In this document: piece by piece, positions 53,463-62,390 of the stretch
How positions within the stretch are numbered: the stretch's first letter is position 1
How the letters are laid out: each line of letters starts with the position of its first letter
Assembly: GCA_000720805.1 (NCBI GenBank)
Contig: JODI01000017.1
Span: 61,870 to 125,869, forward strand
DNA: 64,000 nt
Source: Streptomyces violaceoruber
GTDB lineage: Bacteria > Actinomycetota > Actinomycetes > Streptomycetales > Streptomycetaceae
Direction: 5' to 3'
The notes under the pieces: generated by a model
The model's input: the letters and a program-made list of their open reading frames with translations, nothing else
The model's database searches: none
Told to the model about the DNA's origin: nothing
Translations under genes and position numbers: made by a program

Positions 53463-54191
53463 GTGCAACCCGCACTCACCACACTCAGCCTCTGGCGCCA
53501 CCAGCTCGGGGAAGTGCCCGAGTCGGTCTGGCGACGAACCGAGCTCCAGGTGCTGGTCCTGGCGGACAACGGGCTCACCGAGCTCCCCTCGGAGATCGGC
53601 CGGTTGCACCGGCTCACGACCTTGGACCTCGGCCACAACAAGCTCACGTCGCTCCCTGATGCCCTGGGCGACCTGGCCGAACTCAGCGGCTGCCTCTACC
53701 TGCACGACAACAACCTTTCCCGGCTCCCGGACGCGCTGGGGAACCTGGTGCGGTTGCGCTACCTCAATGTGGGGGAAAACCCTCTCCTCGCCCTGCCCGA
53801 AACCATCGGCCGGATGACCGGACTGATCGAACTTCGCGCCCAGCACAGCCGGTTGACCGCGTTGCCCGCCAGTATCGGCTGCCTCCACAAGTTGCGCGAA
53901 CTCTGGCTGCGGGGAAACAAACTGACGTACTTGCCGGACGCGACCGCTGGACTGGACGAGCTACGGCATCTGGACCTGCGGGAGAACGGATTCCAGGAGG
54001 TGCCCGACGCTCTGAAGCACCTTCCCCGGCTTCGCCAGCTCGACCTGCGCGCCAACCGCATCGTCCAGCTGCCGGACTGGGTGGCGCAGATGCCCGCCCT
54101 GGAGAAACTGGACCTACGCTGGAACCCCTGCACGCCCTCCCCGCACCTGTTCACCGCACTGGAGCAGCGCGGCTGCGTGATCCTTCTCTGA
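53463..54191 (+). CDS. Leucine-rich repeat protein
   Basis: Protein of 242 residues made almost wholly of about ten 23-residue leucine-rich repeats, for example LQVLVLADNGLTELPSEIGR, LTTLDLGHNKLTSLPDALGD and LRQLDLRANRIVQLPDWVAQ. It resembles the bacterial LPxxIxxLxxLxxLxLxxN type, which binds other proteins. No signal peptide or membrane segment is seen, so it is cytoplasmic. GTG 53463 is the start; no strong ribosome site. Partner unknown. Confidence 0.88.
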   Translation: MQPALTTLSLWRHQLGEVPESVWRRTELQVLVLADNGLTELPSEIGRLHRLTTLDLGHNKLTSLPDALGDLAELSGCLYLHDNNLSRLPDALGNLVRLRYLNVGENPLLALPETIGRMTGLIELRAQHSRLTALPASIGCLHKLRELWLRGNKLTYLPDATAGLDELRHLDLRENGFQEVPDALKHLPRLRQLDLRANRIVQLPDWVAQMPALEKLDLRWNPCTPSPHLFTALEQRGCVILL

Positions 54192-54297
54192 ACCACCCGC
54201 ACGGCTGCTCTCACCCTTGGGTCGGGCCCCGGCAAGTGAACCGGTCCGGGGGCGCGAACCGTTTCACCGGGCTGCCGGAATCGGTTTGAATGGACGG

Positions 54298-56034
54298 GTG
54301 GAACGGATTACGAGCATCCAACTCACTTTCGACGAGGGCGCCTTGAAAGCCGCGGCGGGACCGATTTCCTTCAGCCGCGGTGAGGACTACGCGGGCGCGG
54401 TGAGCGGCCTGGACATCGGCGACGGCACGATCCGCGCGACCGTGCCGGGCCGGGAGACATACCGTGTCGAGCTCGTTCTCACGCGCCAGGCGGGGGTGAC
54501 GGGATCATGCGACTGCCCGTACGGAGCCGACGGCCACTTCTGCAAGCACTGCGTCGCGGTGGGCCTGGCGGCTCTGCGGCAGACCGCTCCGGCCGCGCCG
54601 GAACCGTCCGCGGATCCGGCCCCGGCGCCGCGCGCCGCCTCCGTCCGATCCGCTCAGCAGGACCGCGTGATGCCCTGGCTGGAGTCGCTGGACCGGGACG
54701 CCCTGCTCGCGTTGCTGGGTGAGGAGTCGGCTGCCGACCCCGGCCTGCGCGGCCGCCTGCTCCTGCGGGCCGAGGTCGCGCAGGCCGACCGTACGGCGGT
54801 CCGTGACCGGGTCAAAGGACTGCTTGCCGCCGGGGAGTTGGGCCGGGGCGGGTACGTCGACACCGACGAGGCCGAAGCGTACGCCCGGGACGTGAGTCAG
54901 GCGGTGACGGTCCTGCGCGCCCTGATTGCGGCGGGCCGGGCGGCGGAGGCGGTCGACGGGGCCCGGTGGGCGCTGTGGCGGTTGGGCGAGGTCTACGAGC
55001 TGGCGGGCGGGGCGGAGGACCTTTGGGACCTTTTCCAGCCCGTGCAGGACCTCATGGCAGCGCACCTGCGGGCGTGCCGGGCGGCCCGCCCTGACCCGGA
55101 ACCGACCGCGCGCTGGCTCGTCGGGCACCTGCTGGGCCCGGTCGGAGAGGTGACCGGGGCCGACCCGGTCGACTACCGCGACGTCCTCGGCCCGGCGGGC
55201 ATGACGCAGGCGCTCGACCTGGCCACCGAGGCATGGCGGCGCGACCCCACCGACAGGGCGGTACGTCTGAGGGAGCGGCTACTGAAGGCGCGGGGTGACG
55301 TGGACGCTCTGATCGCCGCCTACGCTGCCGATCTTGCCCCGGACGGCGCTACGCACCTTCGGATCGCGCGGGAACTGGACGAGGCAGGCCGCGCCGGGGA
55401 CGCTCTGGAGTGGGCCGAGCGGGGTCTACGGGCCGCCGGGAAGCGACGCGACGTGGATCACCAGCTGGTGGATTGGGTCTGCGCCCGTTACGCGCGGGCC
55501 GGGCGGCTGGACGACGCCCTCGCCGTACGCCGCGACCGCTTCCGGTCGAAGAGCTCCCTGGGGTCGTACCGGTCACTGCGATCGGCGGCGCGGGCGTGTG
55601 GCCGCTGGGAGGACGAGCGCGAGGCCGCGCTGGAGTTGCTGCGTGCGAACGGGAGTGGTGACGGCTTCGTCCCCGGGCTCGGACATCCCGCCCGCATACT
55701 CGTCGACGTCCTGCTCGACGAGGGCGAGGTCGACGCCGCCTGGGAGGCCGCCGCGGGACGCGCCGACGACCGCCAACTGCTCACCCTGGCGGACCGGATG
55801 CGGGACCACCGCCCGGGCGACGCGCTCGGCGTCTACCTGCGCCTGCTCGAGCCGCTGAAGCGGTCGACCGGAGATCAGGCGTACCACGAGGTCGCGCGGA
55901 TGCTGCGCAGCATCCGCGCCTGCCACGAACGGCTCGGCACCCCGGAGGAGTTCTCCCGCTACCTTGCGGCACTGCGCACCGACCTCAAGCGCCGGCCAAA
56001 GCTGATGCAGATCCTCGACAAGAACGGCCTGTGA
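54298..56034 (+). CDS. SWIM zinc-finger protein
   Basis: Protein of 578 residues. The SWIM motif CDCPYGADGHFCKHC (Cys71, Cys73, Cys82, His84) lies near the N-terminus. The rest is helical, rich in Ala and Arg, with TPR-like stretches such as DALEWAERGLRAAGKRRDVD. SWIM proteins are thought to bind DNA or proteins; in bacteria most are uncharacterised. GTG 54298 is chosen because similarity starts there; no ribosome site is visible, so it may be leaderless. Confidence 0.82.
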   Translation: MERITSIQLTFDEGALKAAAGPISFSRGEDYAGAVSGLDIGDGTIRATVPGRETYRVELVLTRQAGVTGSCDCPYGADGHFCKHCVAVGLAALRQTAPAAPEPSADPAPAPRAASVRSAQQDRVMPWLESLDRDALLALLGEESAADPGLRGRLLLRAEVAQADRTAVRDRVKGLLAAGELGRGGYVDTDEAEAYARDVSQAVTVLRALIAAGRAAEAVDGARWALWRLGEVYELAGGAEDLWDLFQPVQDLMAAHLRACRAARPDPEPTARWLVGHLLGPVGEVTGADPVDYRDVLGPAGMTQALDLATEAWRRDPTDRAVRLRERLLKARGDVDALIAAYAADLAPDGATHLRIARELDEAGRAGDALEWAERGLRAAGKRRDVDHQLVDWVCARYARAGRLDDALAVRRDRFRSKSSLGSYRSLRSAARACGRWEDEREAALELLRANGSGDGFVPGLGHPARILVDVLLDEGEVDAAWEAAAGRADDRQLLTLADRMRDHRPGDALGVYLRLLEPLKRSTGDQAYHEVARMLRSIRACHERLGTPEEFSRYLAALRTDLKRRPKLMQILDKNGL

Positions 56035-56960
56035 TCCCATCCCGCCCGGCGCCCGCCCCGCCCCGCCCCCTGATCTCCGCGTCACGCCGCCGAAGTCATC
56101 ATTTCGCAGCGGGCGGACGCGGCCGCGGTGGAGGCACAGGAATCAGGACGACCAGGGCGTTTGGCGACTCACGAGAGCCGCTCGACTCGCGGACCCATCA
56201 GGCAGTCGCCCTGAGCGGGCCGCCGGCTTCGCCGGATGCGGCAGCGCAGCTCGACGGCGACATCGATCATCCTTGTCCGCGCTCGCCGTCCTCCAGGACG
56301 CGCCCCGAGGTGACCTGTGGGGGCCGGTGGACTGGATGGCTGAGGTCTACCACCCGGTCGGAGGCGGCGAAGCCGTCATCCCGGACGCGCTGTTGTGCTC
56401 CAGCCACCGCGACAGCAGAGGGTCGATGCCGGGGGCGTCCGTGGGAAGTCGACCGGGCCACATGGGCCCGGATCACTCGCCGTGAAGATCGGCGGCGCGT
56501 ACGCCCGCCTCCACGGCTGCGTCCCCACGGCTCCCGCAGGGAGGCGTCGGCCGGCCTGCCGGTAGGCGCAGGAGGAAGGCGGCGGCACCACCCGCCCTTC
56601 CGCAGGTGTTGCCCATCCTGGACGGCACCGGCCCCGCCGGGGGTCGAGCCCCGCGTCAAGGCCCTGCACGCTGTCGCCCGTGACCGGCACCGCCCGCCTC
56701 CCGGCGCGACGTCCCCGTCCTCGCACACCGTTGGTCGGCCCGCTCCGCAGCGGCCCCTCATCGCCCGAGACGAGCAGCCTTTGACCAGCGCAACTGCGGG
56801 TCACACCAGGTCCTGGCCTGAGTTGTGGGTGTGTGGTGCGGACCGGTGGAACGTTTCTTGACCACTTCGGCCAGGGACTGGTCTGGGACTGGTCCCCCCG
56901 GGGTGAGCCGATCTGTCCCGGGCAGGCGGGTCGGGTCTGAGTGCCGAGCTGTCGGAGATC
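56035..56960. other. Long region without a recognised gene
   Basis: Over 900 bases between the SWIM gene and the anti-sigma relic. Several frames are open on both strands, but none shows known domains or a good ribosome site. It may be decayed sequence. Confidence 0.4.
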
Positions 56961-57478
56961 GTGATGGTGTACTTGCCCCTGGATGGCCACGACCCTGTCG
57001 ATGACGGCAACGTCCGGACGGCTGAGCAGGTCATGGATGTGCCCCGTGGTTTCTGCTGGTGGCCGCGACGAGAGGTGTCAGTGCCGTGTACGCGGTGCTG
57101 CTGGTGGCGTCGGAGGTGGTCGCCGACGCGGTGCAGCATGCCGGCGGGATGGCGGGGTTCCGGCTGGACGCCTGGCCTGGGGCGGTCACGGTGCGGGTGC
57201 AGGACAACAGCGGGGCCCTGCCGCGCCCAGTGCACTGGGCCGTCGGCAGACCGGCCGGGCTCTGCCGGCATCTAGTACAGGAGCTCTCCAACGACGTGCG
57301 AGTCGACATCCACGCGGCGGGAAAGGCCGTAGCGGCGATGTGGCCGTGCCCCCACTGCCCTGATGCCGCACGGCTGACACACGGCCCGCGGTCCCCCCTG
57401 GCGGGACGGCGGTACGGTGGTCGAGGCGGGTGGTGGCGGTGGAGTGGCGTGGGTACGCCGAACGGATGGCTCGGATGA
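56961..57478 (+). pseudogene. Anti-sigma-type ATPase (HATPase), frameshifted
   Basis: The first frame reads HDPVDDGNVRTAEQVMDVPR and, after a shift near 57055, AVLLVASEVVADAVQHAGGM and LCRHLVQELSNDVRVDIHAA. This is the Ser/Thr-kinase-like ATPase of the RsbW/SpoIIAB type; the N-box is SEVVADAVQHA (normally ANAV). One frameshift separates the start from the core, so it is probably inactive unless the shift is a sequencing error. Confidence 0.6.
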
Positions 57479-57869
57479 GATCGCGGCCGCTGCGGTGAAT
57501 CTGAGCCCGAAAAAACTGAGCATGGGCAGCGTGACCGGCGTCCTGCTCTACACCCACGACGACGACTTGGGCACGCTGAACCCGTACACCCCCCGACCCG
57601 GAACCTTCGGCGAGGACATTGAGACCGCGGGCCGGCTGCTCGCCCCGCACGCCGCCGTCGCCCTGGCCGACGCCCGCACCGTCGAGCAGCTCCGACACGC
57701 CATGGACGCCCGACACGCCATCGGCGAGGCCATGAGCATCCGCATGGAACGCCACCAGCTCAGCGAGGACGACACCTTCAACGTGCTGCGCGGCATCTCC
57801 CAGCACCACAACAACAAACTGCGCGACGTCGCCCAGCGTGTCCGGGCCGAACGCACCGAATCCACCTGA
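57417..57869 (+). CDS. GAF-ANTAR protein, 5' truncated
   Basis: Frame of 150 residues. SVTGVLLYTHDDDLGTLNPY and DIETAGRLLAPHAAVALADA are the second half of a GAF domain. RHAMDARHAIGEAMSIRMER and LSEDDTFNVLRGISQHHNNK are the ANTAR RNA-binding domain. Family members have about 90 further GAF residues upstream; here that part is replaced by low-similarity sequence overlapping the ATPase relic. ANTAR proteins bind paired hairpins in mRNA leaders to prevent termination. Probably a remnant. Confidence 0.65.
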   Translation: MVEAGGGGGVAWVRRTDGSDEIAAAAVNLSPKKLSMGSVTGVLLYTHDDDLGTLNPYTPRPGTFGEDIETAGRLLAPHAAVALADARTVEQLRHAMDARHAIGEAMSIRMERHQLSEDDTFNVLRGISQHHNNKLRDVAQRVRAERTEST

Positions 57870-57895
57870 TCATCCGCGCCGGGCTGGACCACGGG

Positions 57896-57927
57896 GCGGG
57901 CAGGTGACGGGGGGTACACCTGCCCGC
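57896..57927 (+). terminator. Hairpin terminator after the GAF-ANTAR gene
   Basis: GCGGGCAGGTG and CACCTGCCCGC form a perfect 11-bp stem with a 10-base loop, 26 bases after the stop codon. Confidence 0.65.
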
Positions 57928-58598
57928 GCCTCGCGGGCAATGACCCGCTCACGGGGGGGAAGCGGGCCTTGCGGGCCACAGTCACGGCCCTACCAGTCTC
58001 AGCGCACCGGGCGGCGCACGTGTCACACCCGCGCCACCCATCACCGATGCCCGTCCAGCGGCCACCCGCTCATCCCCCACCGGATCTCCGGTGTGATGGT
58101 CCACCTCGCCCCACCACCACATCCGTCCGCCGCCGGCTGTCGTGCTGCGCACCCGCAACCGCTCACGGGGCTTCCTCCCAGTGCCATCCACGGAGGTGGA
58201 CCATGAAAACGCGGATCGGGTTCAGCGTCCCGGCCGCGCGGTCCGAAAGCAGGTCCGAGCAGAGGAAAAGAGCGGCCTGACCCTGAGCACTCTGGTACCG
58301 GGCGCTGGTCTGATGAGAACCTGAACAGACGCGAGAGCCAGCTGCCTGGCTCAGTCCTGTCGGCTGCCTTTCGCCAGGGGCTCGCTTAGGCAGTCAGGCG
58401 AGAGCGGCCATCCTCAGCCATCTCGAAGGCAAGGCCGGCAGCTGTGCATCCGCCCACGGACTGACCAGCGGATGCGCCCCCGCCCCGGCTCGGATGTGCA
58501 CACCACAGCGGTACGCCGGGACAGCGGGTGCCGACGGTCTGCCCAGGTGTGCGCGGTCACCGCCCGGGTAGACGCACGACCGAAAGCCGCCCCGAGCG
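57928..58598. other. Region between the GAF-ANTAR and HATPase genes
   Basis: No recognised gene apart from a possible 25-residue frame at 58203. Its right end is the leader of the HATPase gene. Confidence 0.4.
58203..58280 (+). CDS. Possible 25-residue peptide
   Basis: ATG 58203 follows GGAGGTGGACC at good spacing and reads MKTRIGFSVPAARSESRSEQ before TGA. The start resembles the basic beginning of a secreted protein, so it may be the remains of one. The ribosome site is the main support. Confidence 0.25.
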   Translation: MKTRIGFSVPAARSESRSEQRKRAA

Positions 58599-59144
58599 GT
58601 GACCGCAACGAAAGAGCCCCGCATGGTCATCCCGCTCATGAAGCAGGTGGCAGATGAGCTGGGTACGGACGCGCACGCAAGACTGCGCTGCAGCGCGGTG
58701 TGGGCCGATGGTGCGGCCCGCGCCGCCGACGCGCGCCAGGCCCTTCGCGCCTTCCTCGCCCACGCCGCCCGAACCGGCCGCACCCCTGTCCCCGCTCCTC
58801 GGGCCATGGACGCCGAACTCGCCGTCAGCGAACTGGTCACCAATGCCATCCGGCACGCGCCCGGCCCCTGCGGGCTCACTGTGCAGTTGTCCCGCGACGA
58901 GCTGACGATCACCGTATGGGACACCTCTACCGAGGAACCGACCGTGCAGACGGGCGACCGGCACCGTGTCGGCGGTCACGGACTCCCCCTGGTGCACGCG
59001 GTCAGCGACCAAGTCACCGTCGCACCCCACACCCCGGGTAAACAGATCACTGCCCACCTCGGCCTGACACCCGGCGACACCGGTGCCGGGGACAGGACCG
59101 TTGTGCCCGCGACCCTCTCCGGCAGAATCCGGCAGACGCCATGA
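58599..59144 (+). CDS. Anti-sigma regulatory factor-type ATPase (HATPase)
   Basis: Protein of 181 residues. AMDAELAVSELVTNAIRHAP is the ATP-binding N-box, and RHRVGGHGLPLVHAVSDQVT the glycine-rich G1/G2 box, of RsbW/SpoIIAB-like Ser/Thr kinases. Such proteins bind a sigma factor or phosphorylate an anti-sigma antagonist. GTG 58599 follows GAGCG; ATG 58623 is the alternative. It lies near a broken relative and a GAF-ANTAR remnant, indicating a stress-signalling area. Confidence 0.85.
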   Translation: MTATKEPRMVIPLMKQVADELGTDAHARLRCSAVWADGAARAADARQALRAFLAHAARTGRTPVPAPRAMDAELAVSELVTNAIRHAPGPCGLTVQLSRDELTITVWDTSTEEPTVQTGDRHRVGGHGLPLVHAVSDQVTVAPHTPGKQITAHLGLTPGDTGAGDRTVVPATLSGRIRQTP

Positions 59145-59529
59145 CCGCAGCCCACAGCTCATCCGACTCGTGCGACGGCCCGTCCGTCGCATCGCGCGGT
59201 CGTTCTCGAGGCCGCGCCGCCCCGCCAGCCCGTGGATGGCTCTGACCACGAAATTGCGGTGTGCCGCAGCTTCGAGGTTCGGCGCGGGCCGGTGGGCAAG
59301 TGAGTGAGAGCCGTGATCATGCCGGCCGACGATCTGGGCGATCCCGGTGGCGACCCCGTTGGCCGTCTGTTGTGGCCGTTGTGGGTCAGGACGCGACGCC
59401 GGCGGAGCGCCGAAGGTGAAAGCCCCGTGTGAGCGGTGTGAACGGCCCCAGCGGGTACTCGTGCCGGGCCGGGGCACCTCCGACGCGACGGCGCCGGCCT
59501 CACCGCCGGTCCAGGGAAAGGAGCGGTCC
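59145..59529. other. Intergenic region before the hemerythrin gene
   Basis: No gene is recognised. The frame of the hemerythrin gene stays open upstream to 59347, but without similarity. Confidence 0.45.
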
Positions 59530-60204
59530 ATGCCGACCATCGCGGATCAGACGGTCGAACAACTGGCTGGCCGGGACAGCGTCCTGGCCCGGCAGCGCCG
59601 TGACCACGTTGAGATGGACCGGCTGATGAACGAGTACCAGGTCCTGGCCGACGGTGAGGACCGTGAGCGCGTTCTAAAGGAGACCGTCCAGCTGGTCTTC
59701 TGCCATGCCTTCGCGGAGGAGACCGTGCTGTGGCCGGTCGTGCGGCGTTCCGTCGCTGAGGGTCAGGAGCTCACGGCCCGGGTCGAGGACGAGCATCAGC
59801 AGATCAACGATCTCGTGGCCGACGTCGAGCGCCTCGGGCCGGCGGATCCGGAGCGCGAGGAGAAGGTGCGGCGAGTCTTCGCTCTGATACGGCAGGACAT
59901 CAGGGACGAGGAGGACCTGCTGCTCCCCCGACTGCAGGACACCTTGGGCGCTGTGCAGCTGCGTCGGCTCGGCGCGGCGTGGGAGGCGGTGCGCAGGACC
60001 GCGCCCACCCATCCCCACCCCGTCGTCCCCCGGCAGCCGCCGGGCAACGCGGTGCTGGGTGTACCCCTGAGCCTGTTCGACCGGACACGGGACGCGCTCG
60101 GCCCCGGCAGCCCGACGACCACGGCCAAGAAGGTGCTCACCGCACTGGCCGGGCTGCTCGTGGCCGCGGCTGGGGCGGCCGCGCTCCTGCGCAGGCGGCG
60201 CTGA
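59530..60204 (+). CDS. Hemerythrin-domain protein with C-terminal membrane anchor
   Basis: Protein of 224 residues. Residues about 10-150 form a four-helix hemerythrin-like bundle with metal-binding histidines and carboxylates in RRDHVEMDRLMNEY, LVFCHAFAEETVLWPVVRR, VEDEHQQINDLV and IRDEEDLLLPRL. The C-terminus has a hydrophobic tail (VLTALAGLLVAAAGAAALL) ending in Arg residues, suggesting an inner-membrane anchor. ATG 59530 follows AAAGGAGCGGTCC. It could bind iron with oxygen or nitric oxide and act in stress protection. Confidence 0.88.
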   Translation: MPTIADQTVEQLAGRDSVLARQRRDHVEMDRLMNEYQVLADGEDRERVLKETVQLVFCHAFAEETVLWPVVRRSVAEGQELTARVEDEHQQINDLVADVERLGPADPEREEKVRRVFALIRQDIRDEEDLLLPRLQDTLGAVQLRRLGAAWEAVRRTAPTHPHPVVPRQPPGNAVLGVPLSLFDRTRDALGPGSPTTTAKKVLTALAGLLVAAAGAAALLRRRR

Positions 60205-60232
60205 GCCGACGTGCTCACGCCACCGCTGCGAA

Positions 60233-60289
60233 CACTGGTTGCCACCGGCAGCACCGGTTGCCCTCGGCAGCACTCGTTGCCCTCGGCAG
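60233..60289 (+). repeat. Three 19-bp tandem repeats
   Basis: CACTGGTTGCCACCGGCAG, CACCGGTTGCCCTCGGCAG and CACTCGTTGCCCTCGGCAG follow each other directly. Each contains a small TGCC-GGCA inverted repeat. They lie just after the hemerythrin gene and may serve as terminator-like structures. Confidence 0.75.
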
Positions 60290-60478
60290 AAGACGTGACG
60301 GATCATTCGAGGACCTGGACTACGTCTCCGGAGGAGGTGAACGAGGTCCCGCCTTGCAGCACCCGTCTCGCCTGCTTTCCGGCAGCCTGACAGCTGCTGG
60401 CCCGACCGGTGGACACCGCCCCACCACCAGGACACCGGCGAAGCGGTGACCCGCTCACTCGCACGAAGGCATGGACGG

Positions 60479-61048
60479 TCAGGCGTGCGTGCGGTGGCTG
60501 TCGGCGGAGTCCCAGTACGGCGCCCAGGTCGGGAAGGACTCGGGCAGCTGGCGGGCGCCCAGCGGGTCGCTGCCGTCGTTCACGCCGGTCCCGTGCGCCG
60601 GCCTGGACAGTGCGTCGGCCAGGTACCAGCGGTGGAACTTCCGCCGCCGGAAGCACCACTCGCCGTCCACGCGCAGATAGTCGTCCCAGTACTGCAGTTC
60701 CCCGACCTCCCATTGGCCGGTCGAGGGCCGTTCCAGCTGGTCCCGGCAGTAGACGACCCCTTTGGCGCGGTCGGCGTCGTCGAAGTCCACGATGTGGTTG
60801 GTCACCTGGTGGATCGTGGTTCTCGAGGCTCGCATGGCCTCGCTGTACCAGCGGTGCAGTGCCGCGCGGCCGGTCTCGTCGCGTCCCACTCGCACGTCGG
60901 GCACGAACAGGGCCGCGACGGCGTCCATGTCCCGTGAGTCGAGTGCCAGCGCGTACCGGTAGGGAAGTTGGCGGATCTCAGCCAGTGACTCCATGCGGTC
61001 GAGCCGCTCCTCGACCGTCGTCGGTGTCCAGGGTCCAAGTCGGCCCAT
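60479..61048 (-). CDS. SnoaL_4-type (NTF2-fold) protein
   Basis: Protein of 189 residues. VEERLDRMESLAEIRQLPYR, LALDSRDMDAVAALFVPDVR, HQVTNHIVDFDDADRAKGVV and WDDYLRVDGEWCFRRRKFHR follow the SnoaL_4 pattern found in dehydratase- and dioxygenase-like polyketide or aromatic-degradation proteins. It is on the same strand as, and downstream of, the quinone-oxidoreductase-like gene, with about 120 bases between. Upstream TTGCTC-N16-TAATCT could be its own promoter. Confidence 0.85.
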   Translation of the reverse strand: MGRLGPWTPTTVEERLDRMESLAEIRQLPYRYALALDSRDMDAVAALFVPDVRVGRDETGRAALHRWYSEAMRASRTTIHQVTNHIVDFDDADRAKGVVYCRDQLERPSTGQWEVGELQYWDDYLRVDGEWCFRRRKFHRWYLADALSRPAHGTGVNDGSDPLGARQLPESFPTWAPYWDSADSHRTHA

Positions 61049-61165
61049 GCTCGTCTCCTCCCGGGTACCGGCGCTCCTCGCTACCGCACATTACAGATTA
61101 ATAAGTTAACCCATTTGAGCAAGACCTTTGCGTACCTTGTTCGAGCCGCGGTCTGCACTCGACCG

Positions 61166-62239
61166 TCATGGCGTGAGGATGATCTTGCCGGGGGTCGTGC
61201 GGGCGGAGGATTCGGCCAGCTCCATCGCCGCGGCGGCCTCGGCCAGCGGAAAACGGGCGGCGATCTGCGCGGTGAGCACGCCGTCGCGCAACAGGTTGAG
61301 GACGTGGGTGAGGTCGGTGCGCGTCCGGGCCCGGAACGCCTCGCGCTTGGCCGAGTCCGGCTTGCCGGCGCTTGCCCAGATGTCGTAGAAGCTCGCGTGC
61401 CTGCGCGTGGGCAGGTGGTTCCAGAACGCCAGCTTGGCCAGCAGGGGCAGGAAGTCGAGCAGTACGGGGCGGGTTCCGTCGAGCGCGGCCGCGATGCTGT
61501 ACGCGACCAGCGTGCCGGTGCGGTTGAGCAGTCGGTAGGAGAGAGTGACGCTCGCGCCGCCGAGGTGGTCGAACACGGCGTCCACGCCGCCGGGGGCCAG
61601 TCCGCGGACGCGGGCGGCCAGGTCGGGGTCGCGGTAGTCGATCGGCTCCACGCCGAGAGCGCGCAGCGCCTCGTGATGGCGCGGGCTCGCCGTGCCGATC
61701 ACGTGGGCGCCGGCATCCCGGGCGAGCTGGACCAGGATCGAGCCCACGCCCCCGGCGGCGCCCGTCACGAGGACGGTCTGCCCGGCCTGCACCTTCGCCT
61801 TGCCGTGAAGCATCTGGTAGGCGGTGAGACCGTTGACGATCAGCGTCTCCGCCTCATCCGGATCGATTCCGCCGGGTACCTCGACCAGGTCGGCGGCGGC
61901 CAGCAGTACGGCCGTGGCCCAGCCGCCGGTCTTGGTCAGCGCGGCGACCCGGCGGCCGATGAGGGCGCGGTCCACGCCGGGACCGACGGCCTCGACGACG
62001 CCGACGAGGTCGTAGCCGGGAACGAACGGGAACGCGGGCTGGCCGTAGTAGCGGCCTCGGCGCATCGCGCTCTCCGCGAAGGACACCGCGGTCGACTCGA
62101 CCCGCACCAGTGCCTGGCCGGCGGCGGGTGCCGGCAGCGCCCGCCGCACCGGTTGCAGGCCGCTCGGGGCGACCTTGCCCGGCAGCACCATCTCAGTGGC
62201 GGTCATGGTGCCCTCCGCGGTGGCGTTCAACTCGGTCAC
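61166..62239 (-). CDS. MDR-family NAD(P)H:quinone oxidoreductase-like protein
   Basis: Medium-chain reductase of up to 357 residues. AFPFVPGYDLVGVVEAVGPG, VNGLTAYQMLHGKAKVQAGQ and TVLVTGAAGGVGSILVQLAR (cofactor AAxGGVG) are characteristic of zinc-free quinone oxidoreductases. There are no zinc-binding Cys/His. Two starts have ribosome sites: GTG 62239 after GAGGAGTCGACC and ATG 62206 after GGAGGGCACC. It is divergent from a TetR regulator and probably repressed by it. Confidence 0.88.
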   Translation of the reverse strand: MTELNATAEGTMTATEMVLPGKVAPSGLQPVRRALPAPAAGQALVRVESTAVSFAESAMRRGRYYGQPAFPFVPGYDLVGVVEAVGPGVDRALIGRRVAALTKTGGWATAVLLAAADLVEVPGGIDPDEAETLIVNGLTAYQMLHGKAKVQAGQTVLVTGAAGGVGSILVQLARDAGAHVIGTASPRHHEALRALGVEPIDYRDPDLAARVRGLAPGGVDAVFDHLGGASVTLSYRLLNRTGTLVAYSIAAALDGTRPVLLDFLPLLAKLAFWNHLPTRRHASFYDIWASAGKPDSAKREAFRARTRTDLTHVLNLLRDGVLTAQIAARFPLAEAAAAMELAESSARTTPGKIILTP

Positions 62240-62390
62240 GGTCGACTCCTCAAGCAGTTGCGACCCTGCGTCGCTCAGTTAATGACCGTAACTATGCTTC
62301 TGCCCGTAAGTGATTGTCAAGCAAAAGCGCTACGGGTCGTAACAGAAGCTAGAGACGATCCGAGCTCCGACGGCCCCTTACGATGCGTCC

